59,321 nucleotides of DNA from Azohydromonas aeria (GTDB lineage Bacteria; Pseudomonadota; Gammaproteobacteria; Burkholderiales; Burkholderiaceae_C): the NCBI RefSeq assembly GCF_009760915.1, contig NZ_VIDQ01000043.1, forward strand, positions 1-59,321, written 5' to 3'. A program made the position numbers and the translations under genes. Below the pieces are notes generated by a model, which made no database searches, had not been told where the DNA came from, and worked only from the letters and a program-made list of their open reading frames with translations. Below, in pieces: positions 1 through 20,459 of the stretch (position 1 is the first letter of the stretch; each line of letters begins with the position of its first letter).

Positions 1-2
1 CC

Positions 3-269
3 GGCGCGCACGAGGCGCGCGAGGCCGGACGCACCATCGAGGGCGTGGTGGGCAGCGTGCACCGGGTCTCGGACATCGTGGCGCGCATCACCACGGCGGC
101 CAACGAGCAGTCCCAGGGCATTGCCGAGATCAACGCGGCCGTGTCGCAGCTGGACACCGCCACGCAGCAGAACGCGGCGCTGGTGGAGGAGTCCGCCGCC
201 GCCGCGGCCAGCCTCAACGACCAGGCCCAGGCGCTGGCGCGCTCGGTGCAGCGCTTCAGGGTGGCCTGA
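3..269 (+). CDS. Methyl-accepting chemotaxis protein, C-terminal end (partial)
   Basis: The frame is open from the left edge, so only the last 88 or so residues are present. The sequence is the membrane-distal end of the cytoplasmic signalling helix of a chemoreceptor: it has the NEQSQGI and QNAALVEES heptad-type segments that follow the tip, then the usual C-terminal helix ending in a QRFRV-like tail. Such proteins relay ligand binding to the CheA/CheW array at the inner membrane. The sensor, HAMP region and signalling tip lie outside the window. There is no pentapeptide for CheR/CheB tethering. The family is clear, the ligand unknown. Confidence 0.93.
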   Translation, partial: GAHEAREAGRTIEGVVGSVHRVSDIVARITTAANEQSQGIAEINAAVSQLDTATQQNAALVEESAAAAASLNDQAQALARSVQRFRVA

Positions 270-451
270 GCGCCGCGGCACCCGGCGTGCCGCGCACCCC
301 CCGCGCATCCCCGCGCGAACCGGGCAGGCGCGCCGCCGGCACCGGGAACCGGCGTTGCTGAGGAGCGCCAAAGCACTGCCGCGGGCGCGGCCGGGCGCGC
401 CGGCGAGCGGCGGCCCCGAGGCTGCGCAGGGCGGTGCCGGGAGAGCGGTTC

Positions 452-835
452 ATGAGCACGCATCGAAGGCAGCTTTGGGTGGTCGCGGCGGCGGTGATGG
501 CGCTGGCCGGCGCGGCGCAGGCGCAGACGCAGTCCTCCGGCGGCATGGTCGGCGGCGGCAATCCGGGGCCCGGTTTCATGGGCGCGGGCTCGGGCTCGTC
601 CGGCACGGTCGATGGCGGCGTGCAGGGCGGACCGCGCGACACCAGCCCGGGCGAATCGCGCAAGCGCGTCACGCGCGCGGAAGCGCGTGCCAGCGCCGGC
701 CACCTCACCGGCCCGCGCGCGGAAGCCGGCGTGCCGGAGGTGGCGGGCATGGGCGTGGACGGCGCGCCGCAGCCGGCCGCGGGCGCCGCGCCGGCACGCG
801 CCCCGCAACCCACGCCGGCCACGCCGCAGCGCTGA
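452..835 (+). CDS. Small secreted Gly/Pro/Ala-rich protein, function unknown
   Basis: The product is 127 residues. The ATG at 452 is preferred over an upstream GTG because GGGAGAG sits 7-9 bases before it. Residues 1-30 form a typical signal peptide (charged start, hydrophobic core, AQA cleavage site), so the protein is probably periplasmic or exported. The mature part is low-complexity: a Gly/Ser-rich stretch, a short basic patch, and an Ala/Pro tail with no Cys. No family is recognised. It stands alone between the chemoreceptor and a convergent HAD phosphatase. Confidence 0.6.
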   Translation: MSTHRRQLWVVAAAVMALAGAAQAQTQSSGGMVGGGNPGPGFMGAGSGSSGTVDGGVQGGPRDTSPGESRKRVTRAEARASAGHLTGPRAEAGVPEVAGMGVDGAPQPAAGAAPARAPQPTPATPQR

Positions 836-863
836 GCCGGCGCCGCGCCGCCGGCCCGCTCGT

Positions 864-1502
864 TCAATCGATCAGCGCCTCCAGCGTGTCGAGGTGGCGC
901 ACGCGCTCGTGCAGCGGCGCGGGCAGCGGCTGCGCCGAGCGCAGCACGTGCACCTGCATGCCCGCGGCCAGGCCGGCGCGCACGCCCGACTCGCTGTCCT
1001 CGACCACGGCGCAGCGCCCGGGCGCCACGCCCAGCGCGCGCGCCGCGTGCAGGAACAGCGCCGGGTCGGGCTTGAAGGCGCCGACGTCGTAGGCGCTGAA
1101 GATGCGGTCCGGGCGCAGCAGCGGCAGCAGCCCGGTGAGGGCAAGCGTCAGCTCGGTCTTGGCGCGCGGCCCGTTGGTGGCGACGCAGCAGGGCAGGCGC
1201 AGCCGCCGCAGCAGCGCCTGCGCGCCGGGCATGGGCTGCAGCCGCTCCTGGAACACCTCGGCCATGCGCGCGCGCACGGTGGCCTCGAAGTCCGCGGGCA
1301 GCGGCCGGCCCCAGCGCCGGGCGATGAGCGACAGCGTCAGCGCCATGCTCTGGCCCTTCATGGCGTGCAGGTCCTCCAGCAGCGCGGGCGCGACGCCCAG
1401 CGCCAGGGCCTGCTCCCGCACCGTGGCGGCCAGGATCGGCTCGCTGTCCACCAGCGTGCCGTCGCAGTCGAAGATGACGGCGTCAAAGGAAATGGGCGTC
1501 AT
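864..1502 (-). CDS. HAD-superfamily phosphatase (YieH/phosphoglycolate phosphatase-like)
   Basis: The product is 212 residues, the usual length for a class I HAD phosphatase. The ATG at 1502 is preceded by AAGGAGG at good spacing; the frame extends further upstream but without a site. All four HAD motifs are visible: DCDGTLVDSE near the start (nucleophile and acid/base Asp), TNGPRAK (motif II), a Lys in the KPDPALF segment (motif III) and VVEDSESG (motif IV). The alpha-helical cap between motifs I and II suits small phosphorylated metabolites such as sugar phosphates, 6-phosphogluconate or phosphoglycolate. The exact substrate cannot be read from the sequence. Confidence 0.88.
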   Translation of the reverse strand: MTPISFDAVIFDCDGTLVDSEPILAATVREQALALGVAPALLEDLHAMKGQSMALTLSLIARRWGRPLPADFEATVRARMAEVFQERLQPMPGAQALLRRLRLPCCVATNGPRAKTELTLALTGLLPLLRPDRIFSAYDVGAFKPDPALFLHAARALGVAPGRCAVVEDSESGVRAGLAAGMQVHVLRSAQPLPAPLHERVRHLDTLEALID

Positions 1503-1722
1503 GCGCGAAGAGCCTCCTTGCCGCTGCATGGTGGCGCAGTTCATCGCCATGCCGCCGTCAGGGCTGTTGGCCGGCGGCGGCGCGCGTGCCGTTCTCATCG
1601 GAGGCCGCCCGCCAAAGGCTCACGGGCTGAGTCGGTGAGCCCGGACCGGGCCCCGCCGGCTTGACGTGCCTCAAGCCGGCGGGAGCGCTCCGCATCTAAC
1701 CTGCAAGGCGAAAGGACACCCC

Positions 1723-2166
1723 ATGTACAAGCACCTCTTCGTTCCTGTCGACGGCTCCGAGCTGTCCCACCGCGCGATGGACAGCAGCATCGAGCTGGCC
1801 AGGCAGCTGGGCGCGCGCATCACCGGTTTCGTGGTCGAGCCCGAGATCAGCCTGTCGATGGTGAGCTCCAACGCCGCGGCGTTTGCCGAGCGCGTGCGCA
1901 GCCACGAGCAGCAGAACGAGGCCCATGCCAAGGCGCTGCTGCGCCAGTTCGAGGAGCGCGCCGTCGCCGCGGGCGTGGCCTTCGCCGGCCGCTTCGTCGA
2001 GTCTTCCTCCGTGGACGACGCCATCACCGGCGAGGCCGAGAAGGCCGGCTGCGACATGATCGTCATGGTCACCCACGGCCGCGGCCCGCTGGGCGAGTTC
2101 CTGTTCGGCTCGCACACCAAGCACATCATCGCCAGCAGCAAGCTGCCGGTGCTCGTGCTGCACTGA
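1723..2166 (+). CDS. Universal stress protein, UspA family
   Basis: The product is 147 residues, a single Usp domain starting MYKHLFVPVDGSE. The ATG at 1723 follows AAAGGACA. The C-terminal part has the nucleotide-loop signature THG-x9-GS and ends in PVLVLH, as in ATP-binding family members. The first Gly of the G-x2-G part is Val (VTHG), a variant that may weaken ATP binding. Usp proteins are cytoplasmic and are induced by starvation or oxidative stress. The gene is alone, convergent with the large kinase gene downstream and separated from it by a hairpin. Confidence 0.92.
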   Translation: MYKHLFVPVDGSELSHRAMDSSIELARQLGARITGFVVEPEISLSMVSSNAAAFAERVRSHEQQNEAHAKALLRQFEERAVAAGVAFAGRFVESSSVDDAITGEAEKAGCDMIVMVTHGRGPLGEFLFGSHTKHIIASSKLPVLVLH

Positions 2167-2174
2167 GCCCGGCT

Positions 2175-2195
2175 CGCGGGCGCGTTGCGCCCGCG
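2175..2195. terminator. Perfect GC-rich hairpin between convergent genes
   Basis: A 9-bp perfect stem (CGCGGGCGC / GCGCCCGCG) with a GTT loop lies in the 45-bp gap between the UspA gene and the convergent kinase gene. Neither side has a long T-tract, so it is a plausible but unproven bidirectional terminator. Confidence 0.5.
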
Positions 2196-2211
2196 ACGTT
2201 CGTCCGGGCAC

Positions 2212-6810
<4,599 letters not shown>

Positions 6811-6935
6811 GGGGGCCGTATCAGGGCATCGCGCCGGTGCGGCCCGATGCCCGGCCATCGGCCGCGCGGGCGGCGCGTGAAGGGACGCGGCGTCGCGCGC
6901 GCCAACTATTGCCGCATTGGTGTGCCTGTTGGGTG

Positions 6936-8717
6936 TCAGGTCGCGGCCGGCACGCTGCGCAGCGGCAGCGACAGCGTGAAGCGGCAGCCCTGCCCCGGCG
7001 CGGACTGCAGCGTGAGCGTGCCGCCCATGAGCTCGGCCAGGCCGCGCGACAGCGCCAGCCCCAGGCCCGTGCCGCCGTGCTCGTAGGACACGCGCCCGTT
7101 GGCCTGGCGGAACTTCTCGAACACCGTCTCGTGCAGCTCGGCCGGGATGCCCGGGCCCGTGTCCACGACGTGGAAGCACACCATGTCGCCCGCGCGAGCG
7201 GCCTCGATGCGCACGCCGCCCTGCGCGGTGAACTTCAGCGCGTTGGACAGCAGGTTGTTGAGCACCTGCTTCAGCCGCAGGTCGTCGCACACCAGCTGCG
7301 GCGGCAGCTCGGCGGCGACGTCGAGCTCCAGCGCCAGGCCCTTGGCGCGCGCCGTGAGCTCGAAGAAGTCCAGCGTGCCCTGCAGCACCGGGCGCAGCGC
7401 CACGGGCGCGAGGTTCACGGGCATGGCGCCGGCCTCGACCTTGGCCAGGTCCAGGATCTGCGTGAGCAGCTCGTTGAGGTGCTCGGCGCCCTTGCGGATG
7501 AGGCCGGCGCTTTCCCGGAAGCGCGGGTGCTCCAGGCGGTGCTCCATGAGCTCGGCGTAGCCGCGGATGCTGGTCAGCGGCGTGCGCAGCTCGTGGGAGA
7601 TGGCGGCCAGGAACTCGCTCTTGGCCTGGTTGGCGGCCTGGGCCTGGGCCTCGCTCAGGCGCAGCGCCTCGTTCTTGCGCTCCAGGCGGCGCACGCCCGA
7701 CAGGAAGATGAACGCCGCCGCCAGGATCGCCACGGTCAGCAGCGCGGTCAGGCCCAGCATCATGCCGCGCGTGACGCGCCAGGGCAGCAGCGCCTCGGCG
7801 GTGGCGGTGGCCACGAGCACGTACAGCGAGGACTCGCCCACGCGGCGGAAGGCCACGATGCGCTCGACCTGGTCGATGCTGCTGGTGGTGATGTAGTCGC
7901 CCGCGCTGGCGCCGCTGTTGAGGTAGCGGCCCTGCAGCGTGGCCGCGCCGATGGTGCTGCCCAGGCCGTGGCTGCCGCCGCCGAGCACGCGCGCGCGCAC
8001 CACCCGGTCCGTGCCCACCAGCGTCACCGCACCCTGCGCGCCCAGCGCCACGCCGCGGTAGACCTCCTCGAAATAGCCCGGGTCGAGCGAGGCCACCACC
8101 ACGCCCAGCACGCGGCCGTCGGCGGCATCGATGCGACGCGTGAGCTGGATGGTCCAGCGCCCGGAAACCTTGCCCAGCACCGGCTTGCCGATGAACAGGC
8201 CGCCGGCGTCGAGCGCCGCGTCGGACGCCAGCCCGGGCTGCAGGTGCACGCGCACGTGCTCGCGCCCGTTCAGGTCCATGGGGCCGGTCTTGCTGCCGTC
8301 GGGGTCGATGTTGGAGCCGACGAAGCGGCCGTCGGCGCCCACCAGCGACAGCTGCACCAGGATCTTGGGCGCCAGGCCGGTCTCGTTGGCGAGCTGCGGC
8401 AGCTGCGCGGTGGTGAAGTCGCCGCTGCGCACGGCGTCGCGCAGCCGCAGCGTGGCCTGGTCCACGGTGGCGATGACGCGCACCGTCTGCTCCTGCAGCG
8501 CGCGCGCCAGGTTGGCGTTCTGGCGCACCTCGGCCTGCACGGCGTCGTCCCACTTGGTCTTGAGCAGCAGCGCCACGCTGCCCCAGGCCACCAGCAGCGC
8601 CAGCGCGGTGCTCAGCGCCACCAGGCGGCTCAGCGACCAGCGCGACTCGCGCGGCGCCGTGAAGTGGTGCCAGGCCCGGCTGGTTGAGGACTCGACGATG
8701 GCGGTGGACGCGGACAT
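6936..8717 (-). CDS. Membrane sensor histidine kinase (PDC/dCache-type sensor, HisKA, HATPase)
   Basis: The product is 593 residues from an ATG at 8717. The frame runs on upstream, but the first hydrophobic segment (about 30-52) then sits naturally near the start. No strong ribosome-binding site is visible, so the start is uncertain. Order: TM1, a periplasmic PDC-like sensor about 55-310, TM2 about 318-341, a short coiled coil, HisKA with H375 in SHELRTPLTS, and HATPase about 450-590 with NLLSNALKF, DTGPGI and GGTGLGLA. There is no receiver or HPt, so it needs a separate response regulator. A gap of 125 bp separates it from the giant kinase downstream on the same strand. The ligand is unknown. 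Confidence 0.9.
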   Translation of the reverse strand: MSASTAIVESSTSRAWHHFTAPRESRWSLSRLVALSTALALLVAWGSVALLLKTKWDDAVQAEVRQNANLARALQEQTVRVIATVDQATLRLRDAVRSGDFTTAQLPQLANETGLAPKILVQLSLVGADGRFVGSNIDPDGSKTGPMDLNGREHVRVHLQPGLASDAALDAGGLFIGKPVLGKVSGRWTIQLTRRIDAADGRVLGVVVASLDPGYFEEVYRGVALGAQGAVTLVGTDRVVRARVLGGGSHGLGSTIGAATLQGRYLNSGASAGDYITTSSIDQVERIVAFRRVGESSLYVLVATATAEALLPWRVTRGMMLGLTALLTVAILAAAFIFLSGVRRLERKNEALRLSEAQAQAANQAKSEFLAAISHELRTPLTSIRGYAELMEHRLEHPRFRESAGLIRKGAEHLNELLTQILDLAKVEAGAMPVNLAPVALRPVLQGTLDFFELTARAKGLALELDVAAELPPQLVCDDLRLKQVLNNLLSNALKFTAQGGVRIEAARAGDMVCFHVVDTGPGIPAELHETVFEKFRQANGRVSYEHGGTGLGLALSRGLAELMGGTLTLQSAPGQGCRFTLSLPLRSVPAAT

Positions 8718-8962
8718 GGGCGTGGCAACGGGCCCGGCAGGGCGGTGAAGCTGGAAAACGGGACACCGTCTCATCGGCCCGCGGCGCCGGCGCCTTGAGC
8801 CCGGACTGTCACCGGAGTGTGAACAGCGCACGCCGCGGCGGCGGCCGTGCCGGCGCGCGGGCCGCACAAGCGGTACTTTGTCATTGCGCCGCGGGGATGC
8901 CTCATCAATGCGGGCGCCGCGCAGCCGAAGAGCACGGGATTCGTTCAACCGCAGGGCCGTCC

Positions 8963-9491
8963 ATGAAGGGCATCGTTTTCACCGAGTTCATCGACCTGGT
9001 CGAGGAGCATTTCGACCCCGACGTCGCCGATCGCATGATCACGGCGGCCGAGCTGCCCGGCGGCGGCGCCTACACCTCCGTGGGCACGTACCCGCACGCC
9101 GAGCTGGTGCGCATGGTGGTGGCGCTGGGCCAGATCACCGGCGTGCCGCTGGGGGACCTCATCGCGCTCTTCGGCGGCCACCTGGCCAAGCGCTTCAAGC
9201 AGCTGTTCCCGGCCTTCTTCGCCGAGCAGCCCGACCTGTTCAGCTTCCTCGCGAGCATCGACTCGCACATCCACATCGAGGTGCGCAAGCTCTATCCCGA
9301 CGCGGAGCTGCCGAGCTTCCCGGTGGAGTCGCGCGACGCGCAGCGCATGACGCTGCTGTACCGCTCGCAGCGCTGCTTCGAGGACCTGGCCGAGGGCCTG
9401 ATCCTGGGCTGCGCGCGCCAGTACGGCGAAAGCGTGCGGCTGCGGCGCGAGACGCTCGACGGGCAGGGCACCCGCTTCGTGATCGAGCGCG

Positions 9492-9508
<17 letters not shown>
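8963..9508 (+). CDS. hnoX: H-NOX (haem NO/oxygen-binding) sensor protein
   Basis: The product is 181 residues, the normal length for a stand-alone bacterial H-NOX. It begins MKGIVFTEF, as many of these proteins do. The proximal haem ligand is most likely H104 in IHIEVRKLYP, which lines up with the known His-x-x-Val...Tyr-Pro segment of the family. The propionate-binding YxSxR motif is present as YRSQR (Y133, S135, R137). Family members bind NO (and in some cases O2) at a b-type haem and inhibit a partner kinase or cyclase. The stop overlaps the start of the next gene, a soluble hybrid kinase, by 17 bp, so the two are translationally coupled and very likely partners. The distal pocket cannot be judged for O2 versus NO specificity by eye. 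Confidence 0.93.
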
Positions 9509-11144
<1,636 letters not shown>

Positions 11145-11168
11145 GCCGGCTTCGCCCGCGGCGGCCGC

Positions 11169-16438
<5,270 letters not shown>

Positions 16439-16445
<7 letters not shown>

Positions 16446-17611
16446 GCGAGCGTGCCGGTCACCCAAGCGCTGTGCGGGCGCGGCACCACAAGCAGCTCGG
16501 CGCGATCCTGGCCCGGGGGCACGAGCCAGCATTGGGCGCGCCCCTGCGCCTTGGCGGCGTAGAGCGCGCCGTCGGCGCGCGCGAGCAACTGCCCGGCCAT
16601 GTCCGGCGGTGCATGCACGCCGGGTGCGAGGCAGGCCACGCCGACGCTGGCCGTGACGTGGGGGCCGCAGGCGCTGCGGGCATGGGGCAGCGCCCGCAGT
16701 GCCAGCGCCTGCAGCAGCCGCTGCACGACGGCGGCGCAGCCGGCAGCGTCCGTGGCCGGCAGCAGCAGCGCGAACTCCTCGCCGCCCCAGCGCGCCACCA
16801 GGCCGCCGGGGCGCTGCATGCAGCCGCGCAGCACGGCGGCGATCTCGCGCAGGCACGCGTCGCCCGCCGGGTGGCCGTAGTGGTCGTTGTAGGCCTTGAA
16901 GTGGTCCACGTCCACCATCACCAGCGCCAGGGGCTGCCCGCCATGGGCGGCGCGCCGGCACTCCAGCGACAGCCGATCGTCGAACACATGGCGGTTGGCC
17001 AGGCCCGTGAGCTCGTCGGTGTGCGCCAGCCGCTCCAGCTCGGCCGTCATGCGGCGCATGCGCAACTGCGTGGCCACGCGCGCCTGCAGCACCAGCGGGT
17101 TCACCGGCTTGGCGATGAAGTCGCAGGCACCCAGCTCAAACACCATGGCCTCCGTGTCGCGGTCGCCCTGGCCCGTGATGAAGATCACGGGCATGCGGCT
17201 GAAGCGCGCGTCTGCCTTGAGCCGCTTGCACACCGCAAAGCCGCTCAAGTCGGGCAACTGGGCGTCGAGCAGCATCAGGTCCGGCGGATCAGCCAGCGCC
17301 TGCTCAATGGCGCTCGACCCCGACATCGCGAACTGCCGTCCGGGATAGTCGCCCAGGATGCGGCCCAGCGCCCGGATCATCACGGGGTCGTCATCGACGA
17401 TGAGAATCTTGTCCAAGGCGAAGCGGTGGGGTGTAGGGTCGGTGCATGACGGGGAAGGAACAAGACAGGGCGCCACGGCGCGGGCAGCACCTGGCGTCTC
17501 GGTCAGGCTGCTCGCTTTCGCCACACGCAAGGCTTGACGGGCATTCCGATCCCGGGACTGGAACATGGCAGCTTTCGGCACGCTGACAAAGTGCGTTGAG
17601 GCTGCAGCCAT
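16439..17611 (-). CDS. Response regulator with diguanylate cyclase output (REC-GGDEF)
   Basis: The product is 390 residues from an ATG at 17611. The first 66 residues match no domain, so a later start (ATG at 17566 or a non-ATG codon near the receiver) is possible. The receiver is about 67-185 with VDDDP and D116. The GGDEF domain is about 198-365 with an intact GGEEF active site at 276-280 and DVDHF metal region, so it should make c-di-GMP. The inhibitory RxxD site five residues before GGEEF reads RPGG (267-270), so the Asp is lost and product inhibition at that site is unlikely. It lies upstream of, and overlaps, the CHASE hybrid kinase, its likely phosphodonor. Confidence 0.92.
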
Positions 17612-17835
17612 CCATAACCGCCAATAATTGCCGCAGCCGTACGCTCAAACGTTACGGCACGGTGTCGTGCCTTCTCCGCATGCCAAGAAGTGCACAGGAA
17701 GCCGTTTCGCCAAGGCCGCGGATTCGGGCATGCTTGTCATGCAAGCCTTTTTCGCGCAGGCCCCTGTGCCATGCATCGGCTGGCCTACCACGGCAGCTGC
17801 CACGCCTTGAACCCCTTGCACGGGACGTCCTGCCC

Positions 17836-19356
17836 ATGAATTGGAGTTTCGCGGACACGACCGCCCGCAACGCCGTGTCGGTTGCAAACGCACCGGGTGA
17901 TCTCACGCGCAGCGAAGACTGGTGGCGCGGCACCTTTGAGCATGCGGCCGTGGGGATCGCCCACGTTGCGCTCGACGGGCGCTTCCTGGCCGTCAACGAC
18001 CGCTTCTGCGCCATCGTGGGCCACGCGCGCGAATCGTTGCTGGCAGCGGGTTTCCAGCACATCACGCATCCGCAGGACCTGGCCGAGGACGAAGCCAACG
18101 TGGCGGCGCTGCTGGCGGGCCGTATTCCGCACTACGTGATGGAAAAGCGCTACCGGCGCCGCGACGGCGGCTCGGCGTGGGCCGAGCTGACCGTGGGACT
18201 GGTGCGCGACGAGCACAGGCAGCCGGCCTACTTCGTCTCCGTCGTCCAGGACATCGGCGCGCGCCGCGAGGCCGAGCAGGCGCTGCGCATTGCGGCCGTC
18301 ACGTTCGAGTCCGGGGATGCGCTGGCAGTGGCCGATTCCGACTTGCGCCTGCTGCGCGTCAACGCGGGCCTGTGCGTGCTCACGGGCCATGCGGCTGAAG
18401 ATCTGGTCGGGCAGCACCTCGCGGTGCTGCTGTCGGACGCTGAGGAACAGGCTGGCTGCGCGGCTGGCCTGGCGCAGGTGTTGCGCGCGGGCCGCTGGCA
18501 AGGCGAGGTGCAGGCACGGCGCCGCACGGGGGAGCGCTTTGCCGCGCAACTGAGCGCCAGCGCCGTGCTCGACGCGCAGGGTCGAGCCTCGCATCACGTC
18601 GTGGCGCTGGCCGACATCACGCAGCACAAGCAGGCTCAGGCGCTGCTGCTGCGCTCGCAGCTGGAGCTCACGCGGCTGACGCGGCGCCTCATGGCCCAGG
18701 AGCGAGTCACCACCGATCGGCTGGCGTACCTGCTCAACGAGGGGCTGGGCCAGACGCTCAGCGCCATGACGATGCACATCGACCTGCTCGACGCCCATTG
18801 CATGCCGGGCACCGCTTGTTCGGCTGTCGAGAAGCTGCAGCGCCATGCCTCTGCCCTCAGCCGCCAGGCGCGCCAGGCCATCGAGGAGCTGCGCGGTGCG
18901 CTGGCCGAGCTGCACCCGCCGCTGCTGCAGGAACAGGGCCTGGTGGCGGCGCTGCAGGCCCAGCTGGTGCGCCGGCGCCAGGAGTTCCCAGGCATCAGCC
19001 TGGAGCTGCTGGCCGATCCGGCGTTGCAGTCGCGGCGCTGGCCGCCGGACGTGGAATACGCCTTCTTCATGGTCGCGCGCGAGGCGCTGGACCAGGCCAT
19101 CGACCACGGCCGGGCGCAGCATGTGCAATGCGTGGTGGGTGGGAGTCCGGACTGGCTGCGGCTGCAGCTGCGCGACGACGGCCAGGGCCGTCCTGACGAC
19201 CTGCTGGCGCCCGGGCAGCTGGGCTTGGTGAGCATGCGCGAGCGCGCACTGGCCGTAGGTGCCCGACTTCAATGGAGCGATCGCGCCGCAGGCGGGATCC
19301 ACATGCAACTGGAATGGGAGCTGGCGGGCGATGACCCGAATCTATCTGGTCGATGA
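17836..19356 (+). CDS. PAS-PAS sensor, NarX-type kinase core with degenerate catalytic residues
   Basis: The product is 506 residues from an ATG at 17836, with no clear Shine-Dalgarno sequence and no membrane segment. Two PAS domains (about 30-150 and 150-270) precede a HisKA_3-like dimerisation helix and a HATPase of the NarX/DesK type. The expected LHDxLGQ phospho-acceptor motif reads LNEGLGQ, with Asn301 in place of His. In the HATPase the N-box Asn is Gln420 (EALDQA), while DDGQG and GLVSMRERA remain. It is therefore probably unable to autophosphorylate, and may act as a binding or phosphatase-type partner of the LuxR regulator whose gene overlaps its end by 26 bp. A sequencing error would not explain two separate changes. 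Confidence 0.88.
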   Translation: MNWSFADTTARNAVSVANAPGDLTRSEDWWRGTFEHAAVGIAHVALDGRFLAVNDRFCAIVGHARESLLAAGFQHITHPQDLAEDEANVAALLAGRIPHYVMEKRYRRRDGGSAWAELTVGLVRDEHRQPAYFVSVVQDIGARREAEQALRIAAVTFESGDALAVADSDLRLLRVNAGLCVLTGHAAEDLVGQHLAVLLSDAEEQAGCAAGLAQVLRAGRWQGEVQARRRTGERFAAQLSASAVLDAQGRASHHVVALADITQHKQAQALLLRSQLELTRLTRRLMAQERVTTDRLAYLLNEGLGQTLSAMTMHIDLLDAHCMPGTACSAVEKLQRHASALSRQARQAIEELRGALAELHPPLLQEQGLVAALQAQLVRRRQEFPGISLELLADPALQSRRWPPDVEYAFFMVAREALDQAIDHGRAQHVQCVVGGSPDWLRLQLRDDGQGRPDDLLAPGQLGLVSMRERALAVGARLQWSDRAAGGIHMQLEWELAGDDPNLSGR

Positions 19357-19972
19357 CCATGTCCTCGTGCGCGAGGGACTGCGCGCGCTGCTTGAAGCCG
19401 GCGGCCATGAGGTGGTGGGCGAGAGTGCCGACGCCGCGCAGGCGTTGGTGCAGATTCCGCAATGCAAGCCCGACGTGCTGGTGCTGGACATGACGCTGGG
19501 TGAGCATTCGGGGCTGGACTTGCTGCTCATGCTCAAGGAGCGCGGCCTTGCCCTGCCCACGCTGGTACTGACCATGTCCACGCAGCCGCGCATCGTCTCC
19601 GAAGCCATGCGGCTGGGCGCTCAGGGTTACGTGCTCAAGGGCTCTACCGGGCGTGAGCTGCTGCAGGCCGTGGATGCCGTGGTGCACGGCCAGCGCCACC
19701 TTGGGCCCGGCGTGGTGGACCTCGTGGCGCAGGCTCTGCAGGCACAAGGGTCGGCAGATCCGCTGGCCGCGCTGTCGCCACGCGAGATGCAGATTCTGCG
19801 CATGGTGGTGCGCGGGCTCACGAGCGCGACCATCGGCGAGCAGCTGCACCTGTCCCCGAAGACGGTGGACACCTACCGCAGCCGGCTCATGGCCAAGCTG
19901 GGCGTGGGCGACATGCCGGCGCTCATGCGCCTGGCCATGCGAACCGGGCTGGTGGACCCTGCCGAGGCCTGA
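19331..19972 (+). CDS. Response regulator, LuxR/NarL family
   Basis: The product is 213 residues. It has an N-terminal receiver with VDDH and D53 and a conserved Lys in the VLKGS segment, then a C-terminal LuxR-type helix-turn-helix (about 148-207) with LSPREMQIL and SPKTVDTYRSRLMAKL. The ATG at 19331 lies inside the end of the upstream kinase-like gene (26-bp overlap), so the pair is co-translated. It is a DNA-binding transcription factor. Since its neighbour lacks the phospho-accepting His, phosphate may come from another kinase or it may act unphosphorylated. Targets are unknown. Confidence 0.93.
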   Translation: MTRIYLVDDHVLVREGLRALLEAGGHEVVGESADAAQALVQIPQCKPDVLVLDMTLGEHSGLDLLLMLKERGLALPTLVLTMSTQPRIVSEAMRLGAQGYVLKGSTGRELLQAVDAVVHGQRHLGPGVVDLVAQALQAQGSADPLAALSPREMQILRMVVRGLTSATIGEQLHLSPKTVDTYRSRLMAKLGVGDMPALMRLAMRTGLVDPAEA

Positions 19973-20131
19973 GGGCCCCCCAGGGGGTCGGTCGAGATTT
20001 CCTGACAAAAGGAGCTTCAGGCTCCCTACAGCACAAGACACGCTTTCCTTGCAGACGCAACGGGCGCCGGCCAACACACTTCATGACAAGTTGGCGGCCA
20101 TGTCCGGGATCCGCCGAAAGGCTGATCCGTC

Positions 20132-20455
20132 ATGTCGTTGTCTGCTGCTTCTGCGATGCTGGTTTCCGGCTTGGGTGCGGGCGCTGCGCTGCTGCCGGCC
20201 CTGGCACACAAGCGTCCCGACCTGCACTGGCGGCTGGTCACGAGCGTCGAGCAGGCTGCGCTGGAGCTGTGCGCCGGCGGCGTCGGCGTGGCCGTGCTCG
20301 ATACCCGCCACGTCGAGCAGGCACTGGAGATGCTGCTGCTGCAAGCCCAGCGCTGCTCTCCTCTGACACAGGTGCACGTGCACCCGGCCGGGGCCGGCCA
20401 CAGCTCCATGCCGGCCCTGGCCAGCGTGCTGGCCGCCACGGACGCTGCGCGGTAA
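20132..20455 (+). CDS. Small hypothetical protein
   Basis: The product is 107 residues from an ATG at 20132 preceded by AAAGG at about 10 bases. It is rich in Ala and Leu with alternating helix/strand character and no signal peptide or Cys cluster; part of it resembles a Rossmann-like fragment, but no family is recognised. It ends 4 bp before the diguanylate cyclase start, so it probably shares that operon. It lies 159 bp after the LuxR regulator. Confidence 0.55.
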   Translation: MSLSAASAMLVSGLGAGAALLPALAHKRPDLHWRLVTSVEQAALELCAGGVGVAVLDTRHVEQALEMLLLQAQRCSPLTQVHVHPAGAGHSSMPALASVLAATDAAR

Positions 20456-20459
20456 GCCC

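Noticed and set aside
275..293. Hairpin GCGGCAC / GTGCCGC just after the chemoreceptor stop
   Set aside because: Short stem with no T-tract in a region where such GC hairpins are common by chance.
6811..8766. N-terminal extension of the first giant kinase up to 8766 in the same frame
   Set aside because: This part is out-of-frame reading of the next kinase gene (6936-8717), which has its own clear domains; the ATG at 6810 fits the first membrane helix.
16446..16961. N-terminal extension of the CHASE kinase into the GGDEF gene
   Set aside because: The region encodes the GGDEF domain in another frame; the kinase starts at the ATGCTGA overlap.
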